64,000 bases of DNA, from positions 62,001-126,000 of the forward strand of contig VLTN01000035.1 of the NCBI GenBank assembly GCA_008330645.1, written 5' to 3'. Shown here piece by piece: positions 31,278 through 41,289 of this stretch; position 1 is the stretch's first letter, and every line of letters starts with the position of its first letter. This stretch comes from Cafeteria roenbergensis (lineage: Eukaryota; Sar; Bigyra; Bicosoecida; Cafeteriaceae). The notes beneath the pieces were generated by a model that searched no databases, was not told where the DNA came from, and saw only the letters and a program-made list of their open reading frames with translations. The translations under genes were made by a program, and so were the position numbers.

Positions 31278-31593
31278 GCGATTCGGGGCATGTGTTTCGC
31301 TTGTCCGGAAGCACACAGGGGAGGGGAGAGGAGGGAAAATTTCGTACCGGGCTGCTCCGCGATGCATAGCGATTGGCAGCTGCCGTTTTGAGTGGTGACG
31401 GGCGGCGTGTGATTTGAGGACTGCAACTGTGAGAAATCGTGTTTGGTACCGAAGGATTGCCATCTTGCTCTGGTGAGGGGGCAGGGGGCGAGGGGCGAGC
31501 GGGCAAAACAAGGCTCAAACCCGGGAGATGCGCTGCTGGTGCACATACGCGCACTCGGCTGCTCAATCCCGGTGGGTTCGTGCGCGCCACTCT
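31278..31593. other. Convergent intergenic spacer, relatively AT-rich
   Basis: Between the stops of the channel (+) and the aminotransferase (-). It is visibly poorer in GC than any coding part (for example around 31380-31460), consistent with two 3' UTRs. No gene seen. Confidence 0.6.
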
Positions 31594-33190
31594 CTACTGG
31601 CAGCCCGCAATGCCGCGCTCGGACGCTGCTCGGCGCAGCCGCTTGCCGGCCTCAGAAATGGAAGACTCCTGCTTGCACAACGCAAACCTGGCGAGCGGCG
31701 CGGCCAGGTGCTCCGTGGCGGGCGAGTAGAAGGCGGTCGGCGGGATGGCCGTGACGCCAACCTCCTCTGTCAGGAAGCGACAGAAGGCGACATCGTCTGG
31801 GACGGGCGACCCAGCGGGCTTGCAACCGGCGCGGGACGGCGACGCTGCCTCGTAGTGCTTGCGCCCAACCTGCCCCCGCCACGCAGCTGTGTCGGCAAGG
31901 ACGAAGAACCCTGCCTCGGGGACGATGGCGGGCAGTCCCGAGTCGTTCAGGGCACTCACCAGCAGCTCTCGGCGCGCCAGGGCGGCCTTGCGCTGCTGGT
32001 CGAAAAACGTGAGCGAGTCGGCCCCTCGAGCTCGCGCGGCGCCCAGGGCGTTGGCAACGGCCACTTGCAAAGGTGTGGCCACGCAAAATTGCGTCCATTG
32101 GTTCACGGCCGCCACGGCAGCGACCATTGGGGCAGGACCCACCGCCCACCCCACCTTCCAGCCGGTGACCGACAGCGACTTCCCGGCAGACCCCAGAGTC
32201 AGCGTGCGATCCTCCAGCCCTGGGTGCGACGCCACAGGCCGGAAGTTCTCCTGGTCGAAGCAGAGCTCGTCGTACACTTCGTCCGCCACGATCACGCAGC
32301 CGCCTCGCGAGGCCATCTCCGGACCGGCGAGGGCGTCTGCCTTGCGCAGCGCCGCCGCCACGGCGTCCAGGTCCGCCTTGCCCATCACTCGGCCGGTGGG
32401 GTTGTGGGGCGTGTTGACCACGATGGCCCTGGTGTTGGGAGAAATGGCTGCCGCCAGGGCATCGGCGTCGACGCCAAACGCAGTGCCGACGGGCGACGAC
32501 GAGCCCCTCTCCCAACCAGGCAGGTGCAGCGACACTCTGCGCACTGTGCCGCGCGCCATCTCCACTGCGGGCGCGTAGCAATCGTACGTCGGCTCCATCA
32601 GCACCACCTCGTCGCCCGGCTGCAGCAGCGCCTGCATCGACGTGAACACGCCCCCCGTCGCGCCCTCGGTGACCACAACTTGGGACGTTGGGTCTACCTC
32701 GCGGCCCCAGCGGTCGCTGTACTGAGCGGCGACCGCTTCGCACAGCAGCGGGTGCCCGGCAGCGCGGCAGTACTGGTTGTGCCCGTCGCGCAGGGCTGCG
32801 GCCGCCGCCTCTACGACGAAGTCGGGCGCTGGCCAGTCCGGGAAGCCTTGCCCGAGGTTGACAGCTGCGGAGGTCGGGGCGACAGGGCTCGCGGGCCGGA
32901 GGCTGGCTCGGGCGCGCAGCACTGGCTTGCGCAACGAGGGCGAGCACCGGCGCACAATTGGGCCCAAGCCCCGCGGGAGCGCGCTTCGCTCAGGCTTCAC
33001 CCCGCGGCAAGGGCCGCAACCGCTCACCACTAAAGCGGTTGGCCATCTCGGTGAACTCTTGGAACACAGTCATGCCGCTGTGCGGCTTGAGATGCGCGGG
33101 AATCTGCACCGCAGTGGACACGCTGCGCGAGCAGGCCCGCACCGAGGCACCGGCGCCTGCATGGCATGTACCCAGCACGGCGCGCATCAT
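31594..33190 (-). CDS. Class I/II aminotransferase, kynurenine/cysteine-conjugate beta-lyase type
   Basis: Two exons on the minus strand, 33190-33028 and 32864-31594, with a 163-bp phase-1 intron; 477 residues. The short first exon encodes MMRAVLGTCHAGAGASVRAC, a basic presequence-like stretch, then MTVFQEFTEMANRFS; splicing gives NRFSAVNLGQGFPDWPAPDF, the expected start of the fold. PLP-binding marks are NTPHNPTGRV, VIVADEVYDEL and the Schiff-base Lys in GSAGKSLSVTGWKVGW; the family Arg region lies in PLARFALCKQ. Such enzymes transaminate kynurenine, glutamine, methionine or aromatic amino acids to their 2-oxo acids. The presequence suggests mitochondrial or plastid import; starting at the internal Met of MTVFQEF would give a cytosolic form. 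The true substrate cannot be told from sequence. Confidence 0.92.
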
Positions 33191-33534
33191 TGCGTAGCGG
33201 AGCCCCGGCCGGGCGCGCGTGGGACGGGGTGCCGGCCCAGGCAGCACGATGTTTGGTCCTCCCGCGCGCGGCAGAGGCACTTGCAATCGCAACAGCGCCT
33301 GCGGGGCAGCCCAAGCGCGCTGGCGCCACGGTGTACGCGGCAAACCGAGGCCGCAGAACGTTTCGCCGCTGCTGTTTTTGCTTCTTGAGTGCGCTCAGGC
33401 TGGAGTGTTGACCGCGAGCGGATGCCACACCGCCGCAACATTGCGTCGCAGCAGATTTTTTGCACGGCAGCAACTGGCGCGTCGGCCTGGGCCGCGCTGA
33501 CTGATGGCTCCGGCCATGGCTCTCGACAGCAGGG
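33191..33534. other. Intergenic spacer, aminotransferase / reductase
   Basis: Head-to-tail spacer on the minus strand. Contains the aminotransferase promoter and the reductase 3' UTR; no gene seen. Confidence 0.5.
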
Positions 33535-34509
33535 TCAGTACAAAAAGGGGATGATGTGGCGGCGAGAGGACGGGTAGGCGCCCCCGAAGCGCTCCTTGTA
33601 CCACTGTGTGGTGTGCGCCGCCCTGCCAGAGAGGTACGAGAGCGACTGGGCCGCCCACAGCACATGCAGCGGCGTGGGGAGCGCGATCGCGAGCCCAGCC
33701 CACTGCAGGCACTCTCCAAAGTAGTGGGGGCACGCCACGAGCTCGAAGAGGCCGCCTCGCGGGATGACGTACTTCTTTGCGCCATCTTTGGACACCGCGG
33801 CCTCCCGCAGCTTGGCGAGCATCACGTGGTGGATGGCGTTCACGGCCATGCCGCCCACAAAGAGCGCACCTCCGACGGCGCGCCGGACGGAGCCTGGCCC
33901 CGCGGCGTCGCTGGCGTCAAGCCCGGCGCCTGCGCCAACGCGAGCGGCGAAATGGTGCAGCCCCCAGCCCACCACGCCGTAAACAGCGCTGATGAATAGC
34001 GCGGACTGCGCGGGCATGGATCCCGAGTAGGAGTGCACGAATGTGATCTCCAGCTCGCGCTTGGCAAAGTGCGCGAACGCGGCAAGGCCGCCCATTGCTG
34101 CGGCGGACCGTCCCGTCACTGCCGCCGACACGACTGCGCCGATGCCCGCCAGGCTTGGCACGCGCAAGCCGGCGAAGGTCCCCGCTCCCGCGGAGTCGGC
34201 CTCGACCGCCATGCTGGCCACGGCGTAGGCTCCTGCTGCCGTTCCAAGCGCGTAGATGATGGCCATGCCGGCTCGCGAAGGCACTTGCCAGCCTTTGGAC
34301 GACAGCTCGTCCTTGGCTGAGGCCTCCCCCTTGAGAGGCTTGGGCGCTGCCTTGCTGGAAAACTTGGAGTACGGCGTCGGCTCGGCAGCGAAAATGCCTC
34401 CGGCGGCGCCAGCAGCAAACAAGAACAGCGCAGCTCCCTCGGCGAGGGTCAGGTCGTGGGGCATCACGATGCCCGTGTAGCTCTGAAGGGCGCGGAGGGC
34501 CGAGTCCAT
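33535..34509 (-). CDS. Steroid 5-alpha-reductase family membrane protein
   Basis: Intronless, 324 residues from ATG 34509. The family signature PYSKFS appears near residue 47, a central LEITFVHSYSGSMP segment matches the reductase core, and the C-terminus carries the diagnostic run GGLFELVACPHYFGECLQWA followed by WYKERFGGAYPSSRRHIIPF. Several hydrophobic segments (LFLFAAGAAGGIF, GMAIIYALGTAAGAYAVASM, ALFISAVYGVVGWGL) indicate a multi-pass ER membrane protein. The family reduces a C=C bond conjugated to a carbonyl with NADPH: SRD5A1/2 and DET2 act on 3-oxo-4-ene steroids, SRD5A3 on polyprenol-derived substrate, and TECR on enoyl-CoA. The substrate here is open; the PYSKFS and LQWAG motifs fit the SRD5A side better than TECR. 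Confidence 0.88.
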   Translation of the reverse strand: MDSALRALQSYTGIVMPHDLTLAEGAALFLFAAGAAGGIFAAEPTPYSKFSSKAAPKPLKGEASAKDELSSKGWQVPSRAGMAIIYALGTAAGAYAVASMAVEADSAGAGTFAGLRVPSLAGIGAVVSAAVTGRSAAAMGGLAAFAHFAKRELEITFVHSYSGSMPAQSALFISAVYGVVGWGLHHFAARVGAGAGLDASDAAGPGSVRRAVGGALFVGGMAVNAIHHVMLAKLREAAVSKDGAKKYVIPRGGLFELVACPHYFGECLQWAGLAIALPTPLHVLWAAQSLSYLSGRAAHTTQWYKERFGGAYPSSRRHIIPFLY

Positions 34510-35091
34510 GACGCTTCTGGGTCAGCCAAGCAGCCCCGGCTCCTGGGGGCGATTGGGGCTCTGGGGCGGGGGCGGGGCGCGCACGCAGTCGTGTGTGCGG
34601 GGCGCGGGAACGCATGCGTGCGGAGCGGAGCGAACACGTCAGCCCGAATTTTGCTCTGCACAGTGCGTCATCGCCCGGGCACGCGCCCCTGCCAACCGTT
34701 CCGCAAAGCGAGAGCACGCGCCACGATACCGGCTCCTGCCAGCAACGGTGCGCTCCAGCCAGCGACCCCACCGGCGCGTGCCAGGCACGCACACAGGGCG
34801 CGCGTTCGAGGAGCGCGTGCGGGGGACACGCGGCTCCGGGGCACGCTTCCCCTGCGCTGGCGCCGCGCACACGCGCCCGCCCATGCATGCACACCGCCCC
34901 CGGCACAAATGCCAGCCACAAGCACGCGCCCATCCAGAGGCCAGGCAAGAGCGCGCACAGAGACGCGTGCCAAGCGCGCGCATCCCCCGATGCGTGCCAG
35001 TCCGCGCCACGCGCGCGCTGCAGGCTGTCTCGCGCGTCGGGGGGAGCTAGCCCTTCGGGCCCAGGGCCCTCGCTGGACCAGCCCTGGGCTG
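34510..35091. other. Intergenic spacer upstream of reductase
   Basis: Holds the reductase promoter and the TEX9 3' UTR. The right half is rich in scattered CACGCG/GCGTGC words without a clear tandem unit. No coding evidence. Confidence 0.5.
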
Positions 35092-36294
35092 TCACACCAC
35101 ACGCTCGGCCTCTGGCACGCCGCTCAACTCCAGCGCTCGCGCAAAGTTCTCCTCGGAGAAGGCAAGCATGCGCGCGGCCTCCACGTGAGCGCGCTGCCGC
35201 TTGAGCAGCTCAACCAGGCGCATCTGCTTGCGGAACGCCTGCAAGAGGTCGGCGCGCTGCCGCTCTGACGTGCGCAAGCGAGCCCGCAGCGCGGCCACGG
35301 CAGCGCTGTCCGCCCCTGCCCCGACAGCCGATGGCGCGGCGCCCCCCGCCCCGACCACCGCCCCCGCCGCCGCCCTGGCCTCCGCAACGGCCTGCTTCAG
35401 CCTCTCGTTCTCGGCCGTCACGCGCCGCAGCTGGGCCATTGCGCTCGTGCCCTCGCCGCCGCCAGAGTCGCCGGACCGGGCAGCCGCAAGCGCCGCCCTC
35501 GCCTCCTCGGCCGCATGCCTGGCCTCTTCCGCCTCCTGCGCCGCCTTCCGAGCGCCCGCCTCCGCCTTGGCACCCCTCCCCTCGGCGTCTCTCAGCTGCC
35601 TGACGAGGGCTTGCCGCTCCGCCGCCCCTCGGCGGAGGGACTCCGCGGAGTCGTGGAGCTCCCGCTGTAGCCGCCGCCGCCGCCCCAGCCCCCGCTTGGC
35701 CTCGGCCTCCGCCTCCCGCAACCGCTGCAGCAGCAGCGTCACCTTGGCCTCTGCAGGCAGCCCCGCCAGCAACCCGTCCAAGTCCCCATCGGAGCGACTC
35801 CGCGCCGCAGCCGTGTCCGCCGCGAGCTCCGCCTCATCCGCCACGAGCAAGGCATTCGCGCTCTCCAGAGCCTCCTCCTCCCCGCGGGCAGAGCCTGCGC
35901 TGCGGGCCGGCTTGGCTCTCGGCCGAGCCGCTGCTGCCCCGGTCTTGCGCCCTGCCGCTGACCCAGAACGACGCCCGGACGCGCTTGCTCGCTGCGGGCG
36001 CACCGCGTGCTCCTCAGCAGCGCCAGACCCAAGGCCGAGGTCGAACCCTCCGGCCGCTGCCGGCGCGCTCTCGCGGGGCCGCCGAACCGGAATTCCTGAG
36101 CGCCCGCCACTCCCCCAGCCCGACGGCTCGGCTGATGCTCGCCCAGGCGTCATGGGCGATGGAGCCCGTGCAAGGCGCCCCGCCCCTGGCGACTCGCTTC
36201 CGTCGGCGCGGGCGCGCGGAGCCGGCCCGCGGTTGAGCTCGTCGTTGCGACGGCGCAGCTCCTCCTCCCGGCGAAGCACGTCGGCCATGGCCAT
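35092..36294 (-). CDS. TEX9: TEX9 homologue, coiled-coil cilia/centriole-associated protein
   Basis: Intronless, 400 residues from ATG 36294 (MAMADVLRREEELRRRNDEL). Both ends match TEX9: the N-terminal LRREEELRRRNDELN motif and the C-terminal signature FRKQMRLVELLKRQRAHVEA followed by ARMLAFSEENFARALE (animal TEX9 has [30 protein letters not shown]). Between them are a disordered Ser/Arg/Pro stretch (residues 30-150) and a coiled coil (RELHDSAESLRRGAAERQAL, AENERLKQAVAEARA). TEX9 is known as a testis and centriolar-satellite-type protein found in ciliated eukaryotes; its molecular role is unclear. Presence here supports a flagellate organism. Confidence 0.82.
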   Translation of the reverse strand: MAMADVLRREEELRRRNDELNRGPAPRARADGSESPGAGRLARAPSPMTPGRASAEPSGWGSGGRSGIPVRRPRESAPAAAGGFDLGLGSGAAEEHAVRPQRASASGRRSGSAAGRKTGAAAARPRAKPARSAGSARGEEEALESANALLVADEAELAADTAAARSRSDGDLDGLLAGLPAEAKVTLLLQRLREAEAEAKRGLGRRRRLQRELHDSAESLRRGAAERQALVRQLRDAEGRGAKAEAGARKAAQEAEEARHAAEEARAALAAARSGDSGGGEGTSAMAQLRRVTAENERLKQAVAEARAAAGAVVGAGGAAPSAVGAGADSAAVAALRARLRTSERQRADLLQAFRKQMRLVELLKRQRAHVEAARMLAFSEENFARALELSGVPEAERVV

Positions 36295-36484
36295 CTCGGC
36301 TGGCGACACGGTGGTGTGCGCTCGCGCGTGGGTCTTGCAGCGGGGCTGGCCGGATCAGGCAGGCGACTGGTGTGGCAGCGGGGCTCGCAACGCCCGAGAC
36401 GAATGCAAAGCACCAATTTGAATTCGGGATTCAACTGCGCGTGCGTAGTTGTGCCAACGATCCAGGCCAACTCACGGGCGCTGT
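36295..36484. other. Short intergenic spacer
   Basis: Between the TEX9 start and the stop of the next minus-strand gene. It has a local AT-richer patch near 36405-36440. No gene seen. Confidence 0.4.
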
Positions 36485-38203
36485 TCACCGAGCTGGGCCT
36501 CCAAATAGCGATGCAACAGCCCACCCGGCCGCGGCTGCCAACGCCTGAGCAGGTGGAACTTCCGCAACGCAGAAATCCTCATCGCTGCCGGGGCTACGGG
36601 GCCGAGGCCGCAACGGCGCGCCGCAGCGCCCTTTTGCGGGGCTCGGGTCGCGAATGCCGTGGCGTGCGCGCACCTGCCCACTCTTGGCCTGAGCGCCAGG
36701 GCGGGCAGCCTGCGCGAGCGACGGGCTCGCAGCAAACGTGGGCGCCATCCCCCAGCGCGCGCCACTCATCGCCTGCAGCCGGGGGGTCTCAGGCGGGTCC
36801 CTCTCTGGCGATACAGCGAGGGGGTCCAGCGGTTTCACGGTGCCGCAATGCGGCGGTGTGGAGGAGCATGATCCCGATCCCGCCCTAGGCAGCGACACTG
36901 CGTCCGTGGCTGGCGAGCACGCGCTGCGCGCCAGCTGTGCCGTGGGGGAGTCGCTGCTGTGGCTGCCGCCTGTGCCTGCCCGTGGCACAGCCGGAACAGG
37001 GGCGCCAGCAGCACCGGCCTCGGCCACTGGCTCGCCGGTGACAGCAGCAGCCGATGCCGCGGTCTTGTCGGAGGTCTCGCCCTCGGCCTCCGTGTCTCGC
37101 TCAGCGGCGACACACCGGCCGACTGCCAGCAGCGGAACCGAGCGCGCCTCGGATGCCGCGCGGCACACCTCTGGTGCCGGCGACATGGCGCGTCGGCGGC
37201 ATCCTTTGAGGTCCCGGAGGGCGTCGCGGCCACGGCCTGTGCTCGAGCTGTGAAGGGCAGGTTTCACGCAAGGCGGGCGCACCCCTGTGGCGCCGGACGA
37301 CGCAGCGGGCGCGGTCGCGGTCCCCACAACCGCGGCGGCCACCGCGGCTGTGACCATGGCTACGGCTCTTGCAGCTGCTGTGGCGGCCTCCTCCGCGTCG
37401 GCAGCCTCCCTGCTCCGCTGCGCTGCTGCGGCCTGCAGCGACGTCGCGGCTGCCGCGGCGGCCGCCTCAGCCTTGGTCCGCGCCGCCCTGTCGGCGCGCG
37501 ACTGGCTCTCTGCGTGGGCAAGGCGAGCTGTAGCGTTGGCGAGCGCCGCCTCCGTGGCCGCCAGCTCGGCTCGCCACTCCTGGGCGGGCCGGCCGTCCCG
37601 GCCAGACAGCAAATCCGCGCCGTGAAGCCACGTTGCAGCCCCGCCCCCGGACGCTGTGGTGGACGATGCGGCTGCTCGTAGAGCACCGTCTGCGTGCCGC
37701 TGCGCGACCCGCGCAGTGGCCTCTGCAGCCTCGGCCCGAGCCTCGGCCGCGCTCAATCTGGACCCGAGGGTTGCCACTTCGCCTTCCAGCTCCTCAGCGC
37801 GCCGCCGCTCAGCGGACGCCTTCACGTCGGCGCGTTGCACTTGCGACCTGAGCACCGAATTCGCGACCTCGGCTTCCGTGAGGGCCCTGTAGAGCTCGTC
37901 GCGCTCTCGCTCCGCCTCCGCAAGCTGCCGCTCCAGCTCCACCGCACGGTCCAAAAGAGTCAGGCCAATGTCAGCCGCGGTCGCACACACTCGCGCCGAT
38001 GGTAGCCCTGTTGTTCCGGAGCCAGCGAGCTGCGGGGCCGAGCCGCCGAGAGAGCGCAGAGGAGTCCGTGGGGACCGGCGAAGCGGGCTCGGCGCCGCTT
38101 CCCTCAGTGTTCTGGCGGGGCTCAGGATGGCCTGGACGTCCCGAAAGAGCATCCGGGTCTGGGGAGAGTATTGTACCGGCTCATGGCCGCTGTCCACACT
38201 CAT
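36485..38203 (-). CDS. Coiled-coil protein of unknown function
   Basis: Open minus-strand frame of 572 residues from ATG 38203 (MSVDSGHEPVQYSPQTRMLF). Residues 15-75 are basic and Ser/Pro-rich. A coiled coil follows from about residue 75 to 300 (LLDRAVELERQLAEAERERD, ADVKASAERRRAEELEGEVA), interrupted by a Ser/Gly patch. The C-terminal half is disordered and Ser/Pro/Ala-rich. I recognise no family. Its position next to TEX9 on the same strand, with a similar coiled-coil layout, allows a cytoskeletal role as a guess only. Confidence 0.6.
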   Translation of the reverse strand: MSVDSGHEPVQYSPQTRMLFRDVQAILSPARTLREAAPSPLRRSPRTPLRSLGGSAPQLAGSGTTGLPSARVCATAADIGLTLLDRAVELERQLAEAERERDELYRALTEAEVANSVLRSQVQRADVKASAERRRAEELEGEVATLGSRLSAAEARAEAAEATARVAQRHADGALRAAASSTTASGGGAATWLHGADLLSGRDGRPAQEWRAELAATEAALANATARLAHAESQSRADRAARTKAEAAAAAAATSLQAAAAQRSREAADAEEAATAAARAVAMVTAAVAAAVVGTATAPAASSGATGVRPPCVKPALHSSSTGRGRDALRDLKGCRRRAMSPAPEVCRAASEARSVPLLAVGRCVAAERDTEAEGETSDKTAASAAAVTGEPVAEAGAAGAPVPAVPRAGTGGSHSSDSPTAQLARSACSPATDAVSLPRAGSGSCSSTPPHCGTVKPLDPLAVSPERDPPETPRLQAMSGARWGMAPTFAASPSLAQAARPGAQAKSGQVRARHGIRDPSPAKGRCGAPLRPRPRSPGSDEDFCVAEVPPAQALAAAAGWAVASLFGGPAR

Positions 38204-38598
38204 TGGAGAGGCGGAGGTGCGCCAGCCTTTGATGCGAAAGCCGTGTCAAGGGTCGCTGGTCCTCCCCGCAACTCCCCGCCCGCTCCGGCACACGGGTAGG
38301 ACGGTTTCCGACGATTCCCGAGGGACGCAGGGCAGCGCCCTCCAGAGTGCGGGGCCGCCCGCGCCGGCTGTGTGCTCCTTGAACTCTTGTGGTACGGGTG
38401 CGCGCGCGCAGCGTCGTCGTCAGTGGGTCTCGGCCATTCGTGAGTTCCGCGCCTGATTCGGCCGCGGCAGAGCCCCAACTAGGCAGCGTGTCCCGTTGGA
38501 ACTCTGGCAGAGTTTCGGAACAGCGCGCTCAAACGGGCGCGGCGCGGGCGCCATGGCACTCGGCGACTGGACGGAGTCGCGAGGCCAGCCTCTCCGAA
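38204..38598. promoter_or_regulatory. Divergent promoter region
   Basis: Separates the minus-strand coiled-coil ATG from the J-domain gene ATG. The plus-strand frame of the J-domain gene stays open back to 38389, but the ATG at 38599 is the first in that frame. No element is recognised. Confidence 0.4.
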
Positions 38599-41242
38599 AT
38601 GTTCAGGCAGGAGCATTACGGCAGCCCATACCGTGCGCGGGCGGCTGCGGGGGCGGGCTCGGCCAAGGGCACGCCCTCGCGCGGCTCGGCCGGGTCGTCC
38701 GCGGGCGCCGGCGGCTCCCTGGCGGTGCGGCTGATGCAGATCGCGGGCGAGTTCGAGCTGGAACGGAAGAAGGAGAGGCAAGACCTGGAGCGGGCCAACG
38801 CCGAAGCTGAGGCGCGCGTGCAGGACTTGGAGGACCGGAACGACGAGCTAACGGCGAGGCTCGAAGCTGCGGAAGCGGCCGCCCGCGAGGCCAAGGAAGA
38901 GGCAGCCCGCCTCGCCGCCGGGGGCGACGACGCGACAAAAAAGGCGCTGCGCGAGTCCGTGGCGGCCCGCTTTGCCCTGACGGACGCTCTGCGCATGCTG
39001 TCCGGAGTTGCGGTCGCGGCCTCCCCGTCTGGAGCTCTGGACATTCTCGGCGCTGCCACGGCGGGAAAGCACGGTGGCGCCGCGCCCGGGCTCGCCTCTC
39101 TTCCCGATCTCGCCGAGGGGAGCTCCGCGCTGCTCCTGTCCGGCCGCCCCGGCGCCGTCGGGGCGCTGCAAGAGCTGCTGAAGGCCGCAGCGCTGGCCGC
39201 AGCGGGCGAGTCGCCCCGCCCGACAGCGGCGGCGGCAGACCAGCCCCTCGAGCAGCATCTGCACGCCCTTGAGGAGGGCACGGCCGGAGGGGTCGGCTTC
39301 CCGTGGCTCGCCGACGCGCTGCGGAGCACGCACGGTCTCCTCGCCGCTCGCCCGGGCCGCCTCGCCGCCGCCGCTGCGTCCGGCGACGTTGCTGCAATCA
39401 CCGCCGCCCTGGGAGGCTTCACGTCGCCGCCGCCACCGGCCTCCTCTGGCGCCGGCGCTGGAGCTGAAGCTGCCGCTGCCTCGGCCGGCCGGGTCGGCAC
39501 CGGCCGCGCCCTCCGCCTCGCGCTGGACGACGCTCTTCGCTGCGCAGCCGGGGCAGGGCACGCCTCTGCGTGCAAGGTGCTGCTCACGGAAGGAGCCGAC
39601 CCCGGGGCCGTGGAGGAAGGGGGCGGACTTCGCCGATCGGCGCTGCACGCAGCTGCCGCGGGAGGGCACGAGGCAGCCTGCAAGGCTCTGCTCAGGCAAG
39701 CACAGACGCAGGCGGCGGCGCAGGCGCAGGCGGCGGCGGAGCGGGCGCAGGCGGCGGCGGAGGCCGACGACGCCCCGGCGAGAGCGCGGGCCACGCAAGA
39801 GCTTGGCCTGGCGCGCGGCGCTCTGGGCCGGCTGCTCGACGCCCGCGACACGACTGGCTGCACGGCCCTCGCCTTGGCGGCAAGAGCCGGCCACGCCGGC
39901 GTGTGCAAGCTGCTGCTGCTACAGGGCAGTGACCCCTCCGTGGCGGACGAGGACGACGTCGTCCCCGAAACCGCTGCCGAGGAGGCCGACGCAGCCGCCG
40001 CGCTGGGCGTGCTCCGAGACGGCTCCATCCTCTTCTGGAACGCGTCCGTGCGGGCCAACAGGCTCTACTCCGAGCGCCGCTACAACGAGGCCATTGGGGC
40101 ATACTCGACGGCGCTGGAGCTGGCGGCGGAGCACGGACTCCGCGCCTCCAGGCGGGACCTCGCCACTCTCCACTACAACAGGGCTCGCGCCGCCTTCCGC
40201 CTGGGGCGGCACGTCGCCGCCGTGGAGGACTGCGGCGCCGCTCTGGAGCAGGACGAGTCGTACCGCAACGCGCTGGCGCAGCGCGCGGAGTGCCACATGT
40301 CGCTGTTCGACTTCGAGCGCGCTGCGCGGGACTTCAGGGCGCTGCTCGACGCCGACCCTTCCGACCGGCAGTGGGCGCGGCGGCTGCTGGAGGCGGAGCG
40401 GATGCGTGACCTCTCCCACTACGCGGTGCTGGGGCTGCCAGCGACCTTCTCGGGGTCCCAGCTGAAGCGAGCGTACCGGACCGCTTGCCTCCGCTGGCAC
40501 CCAGACAAGCACGCCGGGACTCCCGAGGCGGGGCACCGCGCCCACGTGGTGTTCCGGCGCGTCGCGCAGGCGAACGAGGCGCTGCAGGACTCGTACCAGC
40601 GCATGATGCACGACATGGAGCTGAGGGCCAGGGGGGTGCAGCCGGCCGCGGACTCGGGCCACGGGTTTGACGCCTGGTTCAAGCGGGAGGCCGCGAGGGA
40701 CGCCGAGCGGGAGGAGGAACGCCGATCGGCAGAGGAGGCGGCGGCCGCGTGCCGCGCTGACGAGGACAAGGCCCGCGCTCGGGCCAGGGAGCTGATGCGG
40801 AAGCTTGCCGGGGGGGGTGCAGCGGCCAACGCAGGGGCAGGAGCACAGAGCGCTGCCGCCGCTGGGACGGAGGTGCCTGTTGTGGGCGCTGGCGGGCTGG
40901 CGTCGCTGGTCGCCCGAGTGGGGGGCTCCCTCTCGCCAGGTGCCAGCGGCGGGGAGGGTCACCGCCGCGCCCGCACGCAGCCAGCCAAGGGCGCCGGGGG
41001 CGGAGCCGGGGCCGTGACCGCCACCGCCGCAACGGCCGCGCCCTCAGCCGAGAAGGCAACCGCCCCCATCGGCCCGACGCCCCCGCTGTCCCCTGGCGCC
41101 GTGGCGGGGGAGTCCCCCGGCAGCGCGGCGGCGCGCCGCAGTCGCCAGGCCCACTCCGCGAGGCTCGCTGCGCAGGAGGCAGAGCAGTTTCTCACCGCGG
41201 TCAAGGCCCGCGAGGAGGCTCGCTGGCGCGCCGAGCAGCTCA

Positions 41243-41289
<47 letters not shown>

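Noticed and set aside
34510-35095. N-terminal extension of the reductase frame region on either strand
   Set aside because: The encoded strings are Arg/His/Ala-rich with no similarity; the reductase has a good ATG at 34509.
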